Below, in pieces: positions 7,376-15,013 of a DNA stretch of 64,000 nt (positions are counted from its first letter, which is position 1; every line of letters starts with the position of its first letter). Under the pieces are notes generated by a model. It did no database searches. It was not told where the DNA came from and saw only the letters and a program-made list of their open reading frames with translations. The DNA lies in assembly GCA_015978205.1 (NCBI GenBank), contig JADWMM010000031.1, positions 1 to 64,000 of the forward strand, written 5' to 3'. The translations under genes and the position numbers were made by a program. Source of the stretch: Alkaliphilus sp. NP8. Its GTDB lineage: Bacteria > Bacillota > Clostridia > Peptostreptococcales > Natronincolaceae.

Positions 7376-8395
7376 TTATTTCCAAGTAGTTAGAGCTTTT
7401 CCTATTGAGTGATAAGCTATTACATTTCTATATTCAGCATGTTCTCCCATACTTTTGCTTGGAAGCTGCTTATTCTTACCAAGTTCATTTTCTAAGAGCT
7501 TAGATCCACCACCAATATTAACACTTATTAAATCATTTAAATCAGATGTATTTAAGTCAAGCTCATTAATAACTTGAGATATTACATCATCCACTTGCTT
7601 TTGGAACCACTCTTCAACATATTTTTTTAATGTAATTGTTTCTCCATTAACTTCTATCACATGCACTCCACGATAATGGCCTTCTAACTTTAAAGTTTCC
7701 ATATCATTCATAAATATAGCATCATTTAAAGAAGGTCTTTTTATATCCATATATTTATTTAAATCTTTAGCTAAGTCTACATATAGTCTATTAAGTGCAA
7801 AACCAATAGTTAAACCTTTAATTCTTATGCCTTTTTCAAATAAACTTACATCTAAAGTTTCTCCACCCCAGTCAAGAATTAAATAGTTCTTTTCTTTTCT
7901 ATCTTTTATAGTAAGTATTACACAAGCTCCTTGCTTAGTAATCTCAGTACCAGCTACAGATATTTTATAAGTTTCACCGTCTAGTTCAATTTCTTCTGTT
8001 TCATGATCTCCTTTAAACAATTTAATATAATCATTATAATTTTTTTCAAAATCATCATAAGGAGTTCCACTTACAACATGAAATTCTTTTTCATTCACTC
8101 CTATTTCTCTCATTTCACGAGCTAACATAGTAAGCTTAATCATATTTGCCATATCTCTAACTGACTCATGCCCTTTATTTCTATTATTAATGCCCTTAGT
8201 TCCTGTTTTTCCAACTATGTAATACTGGTCTTTATATTTAACTTTCTCCATTCCTTCTACTGATTCTGTTGCATTATAATCAGACTCGCTAACTTCTCGC
8301 CAAGATAAAATTAATTCATCTAATGTACTATCACTCTTTATCTTTGCATATCTGTTTCCTAAATCTAGACCTACTACATTTTTTTCATTGCTCAT
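7376..8395 (-). CDS. parM: ParM-like actin-family plasmid segregation ATPase
   Basis: 339 residues with actin/StbA features: phosphate-1 loop VVGLDLGNRYAKIKSD at the N-terminus, phosphate-2 region NYLILDWGGETLDVSLFEKG near residue 170, and the adenosine motif SVNIGGGSKLLENELG near residue 290. ATP-driven filaments push sister plasmids apart via ParR bound at parC. AGGGGG lies upstream of the ATG. It is cotranscribed with parR, 18 bases downstream. The closest types are the clostridial and Bacillus ParM/Alp families. Confidence in the fold is high; the subfamily is not determined. Confidence 0.9.
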   Translation of the reverse strand: MSNEKNVVGLDLGNRYAKIKSDSTLDELILSWREVSESDYNATESVEGMEKVKYKDQYYIVGKTGTKGINNRNKGHESVRDMANMIKLTMLAREMREIGVNEKEFHVVSGTPYDDFEKNYNDYIKLFKGDHETEEIELDGETYKISVAGTEITKQGACVILTIKDRKEKNYLILDWGGETLDVSLFEKGIRIKGLTIGFALNRLYVDLAKDLNKYMDIKRPSLNDAIFMNDMETLKLEGHYRGVHVIEVNGETITLKKYVEEWFQKQVDDVISQVINELDLNTSDLNDLISVNIGGGSKLLENELGKNKQLPSKSMGEHAEYRNVIAYHSIGKALTTWK

Positions 8396-8420
8396 TTTAG
8401 TTCCCCCTTATATTTACATA

Positions 8421-8589
8421 ATATTTTTATGTGTTTTACATAATGTTTAATTTAATAATACTATATTAAAGAACATTTGTCAATATTTTTATGTGTATTT
8501 TATAATATTTTTATGTATTTTGCATAAAAATTTCAATTTTAATGGATAGGTCACATAAAATTCAACTTATTTTTGTGTGTTTTACACAT
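8421..8589. repeat. Candidate parC centromere: four direct repeats
   Basis: Related 24-base units at 8421-8444, 8483-8506, 8505-8528 and about 8567-8589, consensus ATATTTTTATGTGTTTTACA plus a short tail. Start-to-start spacings are 62, 22 and 62 bases. The array flanks the parMR promoter, as in other parMRC loci where ParR both represses the operon and forms the partition complex. Confidence 0.75.
8455..8483 (-). promoter_or_regulatory. parMR promoter
   Basis: On the minus strand, TTGACA (8483-8478), 17 bases, TATTAT (8460-8455): a near-consensus sigma-A promoter. It sits between direct repeats 8421-8444 and 8483-8506, so ParR bound to the repeats would repress it. Confidence 0.8.
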
Positions 8590-8690
8590 TTTATTTATAA
8601 ACAACACACAACCGCAATAAATTCTCCTTTATATTTAATGAATAATATCATTTTTGAATAAATCACTCCATAAGTGGATATAAATTAAAT

Positions 8691-8772
8691 AAGATACCAT
8701 ATTATTAAGCCAGTCATAGACTATTGATTAATTAAATGACTATTGACAATTCAATAGCATCAATGGTATCTT
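8691..8772. repeat. Inverted repeat AAGATACCAT / ATGGTATCTT
   Basis: Ten-base perfect arms (8691-8700 and 8763-8772) separated by 62 bases that contain a smaller palindrome, CTATTGACAATTCAATAG (about 8740-8757). No ORF crosses it. It may be a structured RNA, a recombination site or part of the partition locus; I cannot tell which. Confidence 0.4.
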
Positions 8773-8837
8773 AAAGATAGCAAGAGTTTAAAAGAAAAAT
8801 CTCATAAGCGTAGGATTTTCTCAGAAAAAAATAAAAA

Positions 8838-8860
8838 GGCAGAGGCTGGTTACCTCTGCC
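8838..8860. terminator. Bidirectional terminator
   Basis: GGCAGAGG (8838-8845) pairs with CCTCTGCC (8853-8860). The minus side is followed by TTTTTATTTTTTT and is strong; the plus side has a T6 run a few bases later. Confidence 0.8.
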
Positions 8861-9207
8861 TTAACTCTTTTTTGACAGCTTTCAATGACTCGTCATATAA
8901 GACTCCAATCAGATTGTTTTGTTGCCAAAACTTACAGTGTGTTGGTTAGGCACACTTCTCATATAATCTGTCATCTTCCACTACTTTAAAAGAGCTTTAA
9001 ATTACTGATTGAGCGATTTCAACCATTAATTTTATACAAGTTAAGGCTAATATCGCTTTTTTCATAAGTTCTTCTGAATTTCTGATTTGCAGCGTAGGAT
9101 TTTCTCCTTTCTGACTGGAGGGGTTTGCACCTAAATATAGGTTAACCTTTTTCAAATAATTCCACAATAGCTTTATTCGTATTTAATATTAATATTATCA
9201 TATTCTA
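8861..9207 (-). pseudogene. Degraded coding remnant in noncoding stretch
   Basis: No intact ORF. On the minus strand 9180-9000 reads as a short frame (NPSSQKGENPTLQIRNSEEL, then MKKAILALTCIKLMVEIAQ) ending in TAA, with a frame change near 9140. It looks like the C-terminal end of a lost gene; the family is not recognised. A 16-base sequence AGCGTAGGATTTTCTC occurs at 9091-9106 and again at 8807-8822, suggesting a past duplication or deletion endpoint. Confidence 0.35.
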
Positions 9208-10350
9208 CTAATCCCCAAGTATATTTACAATATATTCACCCCTTATTTCAGTTGGCTCTATAACTTTTAATTCTTTTAACTTATTAATATTTTTAGTAAT
9301 ACTAGAAGGTGATGCATCTAATACTTTATCGAAAAGACTTCTTTCAAATATTTCTCCATCTTCCATTCTTGCAATAACTTCAAACATTATTGCTGCATGT
9401 CCTTTTCCTAATACTTCTCTTGTATGCTTAATCTTATTGTATCTTTGAAGTTCTCTTAAAACCTTAATTAAAGCTCTATTTACACAATCTAAGTAAAATA
9501 GTATAAAAGGTTTTAAATTCCCTTGAGTTGCAAGCATTAATGTGTCATAATAGCGCTCTATATCTCTATCGAAGAATTCTTCTACACTAAAAGCATCTTT
9601 AATTTTAGATATATCTTCATGTAAAAAAGCTACTAATGTAGAGTAAGCTCTTGCAGCTCTACCATTTCCATCTGGAAATGGATGTATATAGCCAATAAAA
9701 TGGTGTGCTATTCCTGAAAGAATCAAAGGATGTACTTTATTAGCTTTAATTTGATTATCTGAATACGTATTCTCATATCCTGTTACTGCAGTATATAGCC
9801 AGTTGAAAAAAGCCGACATATACTTACCTATTTCATTCTGATCAGGAGGCATATAGCTTATATTTCCATCTCCATCTCTTAAACTTACTCTAATAGTTCT
9901 ATAGCCTTCTGGATGCTCAGAAATTCCATTCATTAATAGTGAGTGTATTTTAATTAAAACTTTTTCACTCATATTAGAAAAATCTTTATTTGGATTCAAA
10001 CTGTAGATATATTCATATGCACTAAACACATTATTAACTTCTTTTTCGGCTTTATATTTATATGAAGTTTGTTGTTTTTTACTGTATTTGTTATATAAAC
10101 TTTCAACTTCTTTATATTCCAATTTATTTTGTTCTATTTTAGTTGTAAAATGTGCAGTTCTAATAATAGAATTTCTAAGAATAGTTGGTTTTAATGGATG
10201 GTCCTTTAAGCCTAATCTTGCCAAAGCACCAATATTCCTTTCAGCTTCTAGTATTGACTGCATAATATCATAATCATTGAAGTTTAGATTGGGTTCAAAT
10301 GTTAATCTTCCATCTAACTCTTTAAAATATTCTTGTTGAAATAAATACAT
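9208..10350 (-). CDS. Fic family protein (class II, self-inhibited AMPylase type)
   Basis: 380 residues. The catalytic Fic motif IHPFPDGNGRAAR lies near residue 205, with the flap region upstream (YRTIRVSLRDGDGNISYMPP). An N-terminal TTKIEQN matches the inhibitory helix motif [S/T]xxxE[G/N], so activity is probably self-restrained. The C-terminus (about 315-380) is a winged-helix domain (SPSSITKNINKLKELKVIEP). Known members transfer AMP to Tyr/Ser/Thr of target proteins. ATG at 10350 is chosen because AAAGGAGTG precedes it; the open frame runs 11 codons further. No antitoxin gene is adjacent. Its target is unknown. Confidence 0.88.
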   Translation of the reverse strand: MYLFQQEYFKELDGRLTFEPNLNFNDYDIMQSILEAERNIGALARLGLKDHPLKPTILRNSIIRTAHFTTKIEQNKLEYKEVESLYNKYSKKQQTSYKYKAEKEVNNVFSAYEYIYSLNPNKDFSNMSEKVLIKIHSLLMNGISEHPEGYRTIRVSLRDGDGNISYMPPDQNEIGKYMSAFFNWLYTAVTGYENTYSDNQIKANKVHPLILSGIAHHFIGYIHPFPDGNGRAARAYSTLVAFLHEDISKIKDAFSVEEFFDRDIERYYDTLMLATQGNLKPFILFYLDCVNRALIKVLRELQRYNKIKHTREVLGKGHAAIMFEVIARMEDGEIFERSLFDKVLDASPSSITKNINKLKELKVIEPTEIRGEYIVNILGD

Positions 10351-10618
10351 ATATATCACTCCTTTTATCTTTAATATTACCATTCATATTATCTATATTA
10401 CAAGTATTACATATATTTAATCTTATTAAATAATATCATAACATATACTATATATTATAACACTAAATTTATTATATTTATACCTTATATATAAAGTATG
10501 AATATAAAATAAACCCAAATAGCCTACTAATAAAGATAGGCTGCTGATTGTATTTAATTATTTTAAAAGAATTTTATATTTATTTTCTAAAATGGAGAAC
10601 ATAACAATATGAATAGTA

Positions 10619-10687
10619 TATAGAAACAATATATATTTATATAGAAACAATACTAAGGATAGAAATAATAATAAACATAGAAATAAT
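10619..10687. repeat. Iteron-like array, candidate replication origin element
   Basis: Four copies of NATAGAAAYAAT at 10619-10630, 10640-10651, 10658-10669 and 10676-10687, spaced 21, 18 and 18 bases, in noncoding DNA 380 bases downstream of the rep-like gene. Helically phased repeats near a Rep gene are typical of Rep-binding iterons; assignment as origin is inference. Confidence 0.55.
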
Positions 10688-10809
10688 AACAGCAAAAAAA
10701 AATAGAATTTAAAGTTAGATTTTGCAAAGGATTTAGCATTTCATATAAAAAATGAATTTAGACTTTAAACAAAGTGATATTTGAAAATCAACAAGAATAT
10801 AAAATGTAT

Positions 10810-10892
10810 AAATTTGACTATACATAAGCCAATAATATTTGTTTTAGACTATTAACAATAACAAAAGTTGTTAAATTTGACTATATACATAA
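10810..10892. repeat. Direct repeat pair AAATTTGACTATA
   Basis: Two near-identical units (10810-10827 and 10873-10892, AAATTTGACTAT followed by ACATAA or ATACATAA) 63 bases apart between the iterons and the rep gene. Each contains TTGACT but neither has a convincing -10. The rest of 10384-10943 is A-rich without ORFs. Confidence 0.4.
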
Positions 10893-10943
10893 ATGAAAGC
10901 AAAAAAACAACTTTTATATTAAATAAAAGGTAAAAAAATACAA

Positions 10944-10980
10944 AAAAAAGCAAGCGAATAATTCATTCACTTGCTTTTTT
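10944..10980. terminator. Terminator of the rep-like gene
   Basis: AAAAAAGCAAG-C-GAAT, loop AATTC, ATTC-A-CTTGCTTTTTT: one C-A mismatch in an otherwise continuous stem with A and T tracts on the two sides, so it works in both directions. Confidence 0.75.
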
Positions 10981-11066
10981 TAAAAGAAATTTTTATTGAA
11001 TATTTTTTAAAGCACGACAAATAAACCTAAACTAGTAGGTTTTCTAAAAAACTATGTAGATAATAA

Positions 11067-12056
11067 TTAGGTTAGAATAGGCTCAGTACTAAAGTTAGAA
11101 AAACTTAGATTCTCTTGAGCTTCTTCTTTAGGAAAATCTTGATTGTTATATTCGTTTGGATCAGTATATGTATAATAATCTTCAGATTGATTTAATAAGC
11201 TATTAATTAAAGCTGGTTCAATTCTTCTTTTTGAAATTAAAATATCACATATAATGCTAAATAATTTTCCAACACCTTTGCTAGCGTATTGTCCCATTAA
11301 TACAATAAGATCTTGTACATCCTTAATAGTGTATGATATATCATACATTTTACAAAAGTATTTAATCTTATGGGTAAGAAAGTTCATTCTTTCAGTATGT
11401 TCTTCATCAGGAAGCTGAAAAGGAATATAGCATTTACTAGTAAATACTATTTTTTCACCTTTTATTCCTTTAACCCTTATATTAGGAAAAAACTTTTCTA
11501 TATTATTGCAATATTTATAAATAGTTGAGATAGAATCTATGCCTAACCAACTTGCAATAGTTAAGGGGTAAACATCAAAAGGTTTATGGTTTTGATAAGC
11601 TTTAGCCATCTTTATAGTTAATAAAATGCATAGCTTTTTTTCATTTAAAGTTAATTCTTTAAACTCAGTAGAGTATAAGAAAGGACGGTTAGTATTAAAA
11701 TAACCTTTTTCATCATCTTTTTCATTTAGAAAAATATTATTTAGAATAGTGCATTTCCAATTTTTATTGCATCCAGAATAGTCTATTTGAATGTAACCTT
11801 TAGTTTCTAGACCATAAAAAGCATTATAAAAAGATTGCTTGCTACAATTAAGTTCAAGCATAAGGTCTTTATAATAGATACCTTCGATAGATCCAAAAGC
11901 ATTTTGTCGTGTACTTAAATATAATAAAAGATCAAGTTCAATATCAGTAATGTTTGAAATTTCAATATCTGTACCATCTTGAGTAGGTATAATAATTTTA
12001 GGTGACATAATTTTATTTATTATGTGATAACCAAGTTTATTATTAGTAGTTCTCAT
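11067..12056 (-). CDS. Probable plasmid replication initiator (Rep)
   Basis: 329 residues without a family I can name with certainty. Two winged-helix-like segments are visible: residues about 45-95 (YYKDLMLELNCSKQSFYNAF, then LETKGYIQID) and about 135-185 (LTLNEKKLCILLTI, then SWLGIDSISTIYKYCNNIEK). The tail is acidic and Gln/Asn-rich. The Rep assignment rests on context: a structured leader with a convergent antisense RNA, downstream iteron-like repeats, and the parMRC locus nearby. ATG at 12056 has AAAGGAG seven bases upstream; the open frame begins seven codons earlier without an RBS. A transcription factor is the alternative. Confidence 0.65.
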   Translation of the reverse strand: MRTTNNKLGYHIINKIMSPKIIIPTQDGTDIEISNITDIELDLLLYLSTRQNAFGSIEGIYYKDLMLELNCSKQSFYNAFYGLETKGYIQIDYSGCNKNWKCTILNNIFLNEKDDEKGYFNTNRPFLYSTEFKELTLNEKKLCILLTIKMAKAYQNHKPFDVYPLTIASWLGIDSISTIYKYCNNIEKFFPNIRVKGIKGEKIVFTSKCYIPFQLPDEEHTERMNFLTHKIKYFCKMYDISYTIKDVQDLIVLMGQYASKGVGKLFSIICDILISKRRIEPALINSLLNQSEDYYTYTDPNEYNNQDFPKEEAQENLSFSNFSTEPILT

Positions 12057-12063
12057 AAAAAAG

Positions 12064-12103
12064 CTCCTTTCGTACAAAGTATTTTTCTTTGTCCCAAAAG
12101 GAG
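12064..12103 (-). promoter_or_regulatory. SD-sequestering hairpin in the rep leader
   Basis: In the minus-strand mRNA, CTCCTTT (12103-12097) pairs with the Shine-Dalgarno AAAGGAG (12070-12064), and inside it ACAAAG pairs with CTTTGT over a 7-base loop. An upstream leader element CCCAAAAGG (12243-12235) is perfectly complementary to CCTTTTGGG (12101-12093) in the 5' arm, so an alternative fold would free the SD. Confidence 0.8.
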
Positions 12104-12180
12104 TTTCTATTGTTTAACTTTATAACTATACATGTGTTGAAATTGCTAAAATTTTCTTGAAAAATGTATAGAAAAAAGTG

Positions 12181-12209
12181 TTGCAGTACATATTATTATA
12201 TAGTATAAT
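12181..12209 (+). promoter_or_regulatory. Promoter of the rep antisense RNA
   Basis: TTGCAG (12181-12186), 17 bases, TATAAT (12204-12209). It points away from rep's coding direction and into the antisense RNA region; expected start near 12216. Confidence 0.8.
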
Positions 12210-12215
12210 AAATAT

Positions 12216-12298
12216 ATACAAATCAATAAAAAAGCCTTTTGGGTGTGGAGCTATTAACAAACTTTGGTCGGTTGGGTAATAGCTCCTGTTATTTTTTT
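12216..12298 (+). ncRNA. Antisense (counter-transcribed) RNA controlling rep
   Basis: About 83 nt, running from the promoter at 12181-12209 to a terminator hairpin GGAGCTATTA (12247-12256) / TAATAGCTCC (12277-12286) followed by TGTTATTTTTTT. The 20-base loop contains TTTGGTCGGTTGGG, a TTGG-type loop like those used for fast antisense pairing. It is complementary to the rep leader, including the CCCAAAAGG element that could release the SD. This arrangement matches antisense-RNA copy control in plasmids such as pSK41. Boundaries are predicted. Confidence 0.75.
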
Positions 12299-12430
12299 GT
12301 GTTTTTTATTAAATAAAAGTTTTTCACCAAATATATTCAATAAATATAGAAAATAAAATATTCTTAATTCTAATATTACACGACAAATTGAAGTAAGTCA
12401 ATAATTTAATAAATAACTTAATAATATATA

Positions 12431-12464
12431 AAAATAAAACATTGAAATTTCAATGTTTTATTTT
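12431..12464. terminator. Bidirectional terminator downstream of the S24 repressor
   Basis: A perfect palindrome with 17-base arms, AAAATAAAACATTGAAA and its complement, ending in TTTT on both strands. Confidence 0.85.
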
Positions 12465-12480
12465 TTGTAAAAAGTAACAA

Positions 12481-13149
12481 TCAAAATCTTATTATGGATT
12501 GTACTACTTTTCCTAAAATTTTAACTTCAACGTTTGTCATATCTATCATCCTTGGTTGATGAACAGGGTTAGAACTATTCGGAATCAGCGTAATTACATT
12601 ATCATTCTTATAAAATTTTTTTATTGTAGCTTTTTCCCCATCTATTAAAACTACAGCAATTTCCCCATTCTCAACCGTATCTTGTTTTTTTACTATTACG
12701 AAATTACCTTCCATTATTTGTGATAAGTTCATGCTATCGCCAATAACTCTAAGTCCAAAATAATCATTCTCTCTAGAAAGATTAGATGGTAAATAAACAT
12801 AATCAATAATATTCTCTTGTGCTAGTATGGGAGATCCAGCTCGAATTTCTCCAACAACAGGTATTTGAATTATATCATTAATTGAAAATGAACAAGAATC
12901 TAAATTAAACTTATCTGACAATTTGTATGTGTTATTATTTCTATCTTTAACTTCACAAGTTCCTAATAAAAAATCAGTTGAAACTGAAAAAAAGTTAGCT
13001 ATTTTTTTTAAAGTTTCATTATCAGGCTGTCTTATATTGCGTTCATAATTACTAATTGCTTTTTGTGAAAGCTGAAGAAACTCTCCTAATTCTTTTTGTT
13101 TTATACTCTTTTCGTTCCTTAATTTACGCAACTTATCCCCTAATTTCAA
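12481..13149 (-). CDS. XRE-S24 (CI/LexA-type) self-cleaving repressor
   Basis: 222 residues. Residues about 1-65 are an XRE helix-turn-helix (LGEFLQLSQKAISNYERNIR). The C-terminal half is an S24 peptidase: cleavage site Ala-Gly in VGEIRAGSP, catalytic Ser in VIGDSMN and catalytic Lys in KATIKKF. DNA damage should trigger RecA-assisted self-cleavage and derepression. TTG at 13149 is the best start because GGGGGTG lies just upstream; ATG at 13164 lacks an RBS. It is divergent from the conjugation operon, like CI-type and ImmR-type repressors of mobile elements, so it is probably its master repressor (inference). Confidence 0.88.
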   Translation of the reverse strand: MKLGDKLRKLRNEKSIKQKELGEFLQLSQKAISNYERNIRQPDNETLKKIANFFSVSTDFLLGTCEVKDRNNNTYKLSDKFNLDSCSFSINDIIQIPVVGEIRAGSPILAQENIIDYVYLPSNLSRENDYFGLRVIGDSMNLSQIMEGNFVIVKKQDTVENGEIAVVLIDGEKATIKKFYKNDNVITLIPNSSNPVHQPRMIDMTNVEVKILGKVVQSIIRF

Positions 13150-13241
13150 TAAAGACACCCCCATTTTACTTTAATAAATTAAACCTATCTACGAATTGAT
13201 TTTAATAATATAAACATATGTATGAATTAATTATAATAAAA

Positions 13242-13258
13242 ACAAAAGAACGTTTTGT
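13242..13258. promoter_or_regulatory. Candidate operator between repressor and transfer operon
   Basis: ACAAAA-GAACG-TTTTGT, six-base arms with a 5-base spacer, located in the divergent intergenic region 55 bases upstream of the -10 of the transfer promoter. Confidence 0.5.
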
Positions 13259-13296
13259 CGTTTAGAACAAATAGTCGATTTATTTTTTAAAAAATA

Positions 13297-13325
13297 TTGA
13301 AAAAGCCCAAAATGAAGTGTATAAT
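13297..13325 (+). promoter_or_regulatory. Probable main promoter of the transfer operon
   Basis: TTGAAA (13297-13302), 17 bases, TATAAT (13320-13325), about 55 bases before the first gene of the plus-strand block and close to the proposed repressor operator. Confidence 0.75.
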
Positions 13326-13380
13326 TAGACTAAAGGAAAATTTATGCAATTTTTATAAATATAAAAGGGAGGTGAGAAAA

Positions 13381-13656
13381 ATGAATGAAAAAATGTTGAG
13401 TAAGTTTGTTAATGAAGGTGGAATATCTAAGATTGGACATGCTGGATATACTTTATTGAGTTTTATTGTAGAGAAGGCTAAGGAAGCAGGATATCCAGAA
13501 GTTTTAGAACTAGATATCCAGGAAACTAAGTTCAAATGTAGAATTGCTAGTAATCAACATTTAAAGTATGTAAGAGATAAGTTAGTTGAACAAAAATGTG
13601 TTAAAGACTATCAGCCAAATGGTCAAACAGGTATATTTTTTTTAAACTACAAGTAA
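13381..13656 (+). CDS. Small protein, first gene of the transfer operon
   Basis: 91 residues starting at the ATG at 13381 with consensus GGGAGGTGAG; the frame is open further upstream but crosses the promoter. Predicted alternating helices and strands (ISKIGHAGYTLLSFIVEKA, then CRIASNQHLKYVRDKLVEQK and a C-terminal GIFFLNYK) suggest a compact winged-helix-like DNA-binding fold; no family recognised. Its position right after the operon promoter and before another regulator suggests control of transfer genes. Confidence 0.65.
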   Translation: MNEKMLSKFVNEGGISKIGHAGYTLLSFIVEKAKEAGYPEVLELDIQETKFKCRIASNQHLKYVRDKLVEQKCVKDYQPNGQTGIFFLNYK

Positions 13657-13696
13657 AAGGAATAATAAAAAGGATAATCAGAAAGGTGGGATAATA

Positions 13697-14302
13697 ATGA
13701 ACACACATAATAAAGAAGATTGGTTTAATTGGTCTGAATTATATTTATCATATATGGCTAGCAGATCAGCTTTAGATGAGTTTATAAGAGATGAAAAAAA
13801 TATTGTGAAGAAAGATATTGATAACTTAGTTAATCTTGAATTAGCAAGAAGTATGCGTGCTGATCTTAGTAATAGTGAAAAGGAAATTAAAAATAAAATT
13901 ATTTATGCTATGAATACAATAGGTAAAGAAGATATGAAAGCAGCTGGGCTTTCAAAAAATGAAATAAAAATTACTATGTTGAGACAACATTACTCAATTA
14001 AACAAGTTAGTGAAATCTTAAAGGTTACAAAAAGATATGTGTATATGGTTTACCAAAGTTCTGTTGAAAAGGTATTAAGATATAAAAAGATTCAGGAAAA
14101 AAATAAAATATTACATAGATTTAGTCCTCAGCAAAAAAAGATTATTCAGCTTATGGAACAAGGTAAATCGCATAAAGAAATTATAGAAACATTAGGGATA
14201 ACACCTGGTACTCTTAAAACTCAAAAGAAAAGAATTAAGAAAAAATTAGGGGGAACAAAAACACTTCACAATCAATTACAGGTTAAGTGCGCTCAAAATT
14301 AG
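13697..14302 (+). CDS. HTH regulator with sigma-70 region 4/LuxR-like C-terminus
   Basis: 201 residues. A central HTH (YSIKQVSEILKVTKRYVYMV, residues about 97-116) is followed by a second LuxR/sigma-4-like HTH (FSPQQKKIIQLMEQGKSHKE, then ITPGTLKTQKKRIKKKLG, about 138-186). No receiver or sigma region 2 is visible, so it is not a complete sigma factor. AAGGTGGG lies upstream of the ATG. As second gene of the transfer operon it is a plausible activator or stage regulator. Exact family not assigned. Confidence 0.7.
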   Translation: MNTHNKEDWFNWSELYLSYMASRSALDEFIRDEKNIVKKDIDNLVNLELARSMRADLSNSEKEIKNKIIYAMNTIGKEDMKAAGLSKNEIKITMLRQHYSIKQVSEILKVTKRYVYMVYQSSVEKVLRYKKIQEKNKILHRFSPQQKKIIQLMEQGKSHKEIIETLGITPGTLKTQKKRIKKKLGGTKTLHNQLQVKCAQN

Positions 14303-14335
14303 GTTATAGTTTTAGATGAAATTTTAATGTTAGTA

Positions 14336-14397
14336 AGGTAAAAATAAATGCAAGTTAAGGAGGTTTCTTTAAAATAAGAGGCTTATTTTTTTACCTT
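14336..14397 (+). terminator. Imperfect terminator/attenuator after the regulator gene
   Basis: AAGGTAAAAATAA (14336-14348) can pair with the TTATTTTTTTACCTT stretch ending at 14397 with two bulged bases, followed by TTTTT. An AAGGAGG in the loop precedes no usable start. Confidence 0.5.
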
Positions 14398-14404
14398 TTT
14401 TTCG

Positions 14405-14630
14405 GTGGTAAGTATGGCAAAAAACACTATATCTTAATATTACCACTATATATATTGCGCATAATTATTGAAATTCCAAAGTTGAATAGATATATATAGT
14501 AAAAAACTTACCCCTCCTAGAATAGAAAAGTATATTGTTTGTTTTAGGTAAGGGTAGAGTTTGTTTTTATATAGCTTATAGCTGTTTTTTAGTGTAGTCA
14601 TTTTTTCATACTTCTGTTTTATAGGTAAGG
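14405..14630. other. Candidate oriT region
   Basis: A 358-base noncoding gap (14303-14660) just upstream of the relaxase-like genes. It contains an 11-bp inverted repeat ACTATATATAT / ATATATATAGT (14445-14455, 14490-14500) and four GGTAAG motifs (14407, 14547 and 14624 on plus; 14507-14512 on minus) that could be accessory-protein boxes. In pCW3 the origin of transfer is likewise next to tcpM. Position and repeats are seen; oriT function is inferred. Confidence 0.45.
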
Positions 14631-14660
14631 TTTTATTGTTATGGAAGGAGGTTATTTTAT

Positions 14661-15008
14661 GTGGACATAAATCAAGTCGTTAATGTATTCGTTACTGTAG
14701 TAGTACAACTTATGAATCATCGTCTAAGTAATGGATCTAAAATATATGTAGAAACTAAGAATGGAATGTGGATTAATTTTAGGCCACAAAGCTTTAAAAA
14801 GAAATTAAAGTCTTTAGTAGGGGAGGATTTAATATACGAATACCTGGATTATTTTCGAAGGCTTGAATTGATTGTAGTAAGTAGTGGAGAGAAAAGATTT
14901 ACTAATATTACATGGATAAATAAAAAAACTATAAGAGTTATAACAGTTGAAAGAAAGAAACTAGAAACATTAATAGAATTAATTAATAACTCTACTGATA
15001 AGGACTGA
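14661..15008 (+). CDS. Small relaxosome-type protein (candidate TcpK analogue)
   Basis: 115 residues from GTG at 14661, with GGAGG nine bases upstream. The sequence alternates helices (VVNVFVTVVVQLMNHRLSNG) with a two-strand wing (SSGEKRFTNITWINKKTIRV), compatible with a winged-helix protein. In pCW3 a small winged-helix protein, TcpK, encoded next to oriT, binds it and helps TcpM. The location here, between a candidate oriT and a TcpM-like gene with a six-base gap, matches. I see no direct sequence similarity that proves it. Confidence 0.55.
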   Translation: MDINQVVNVFVTVVVQLMNHRLSNGSKIYVETKNGMWINFRPQSFKKKLKSLVGEDLIYEYLDYFRRLELIVVSSGEKRFTNITWINKKTIRVITVERKKLETLIELINNSTDKD

Positions 15009-15013
15009 TATAT

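Noticed and set aside
8640-9207. Complete insertion sequence
   Set aside because: Direct and inverted repeats exist, but no transposase ORF with a DDE or HUH motif could be read; only a short decayed frame remains.
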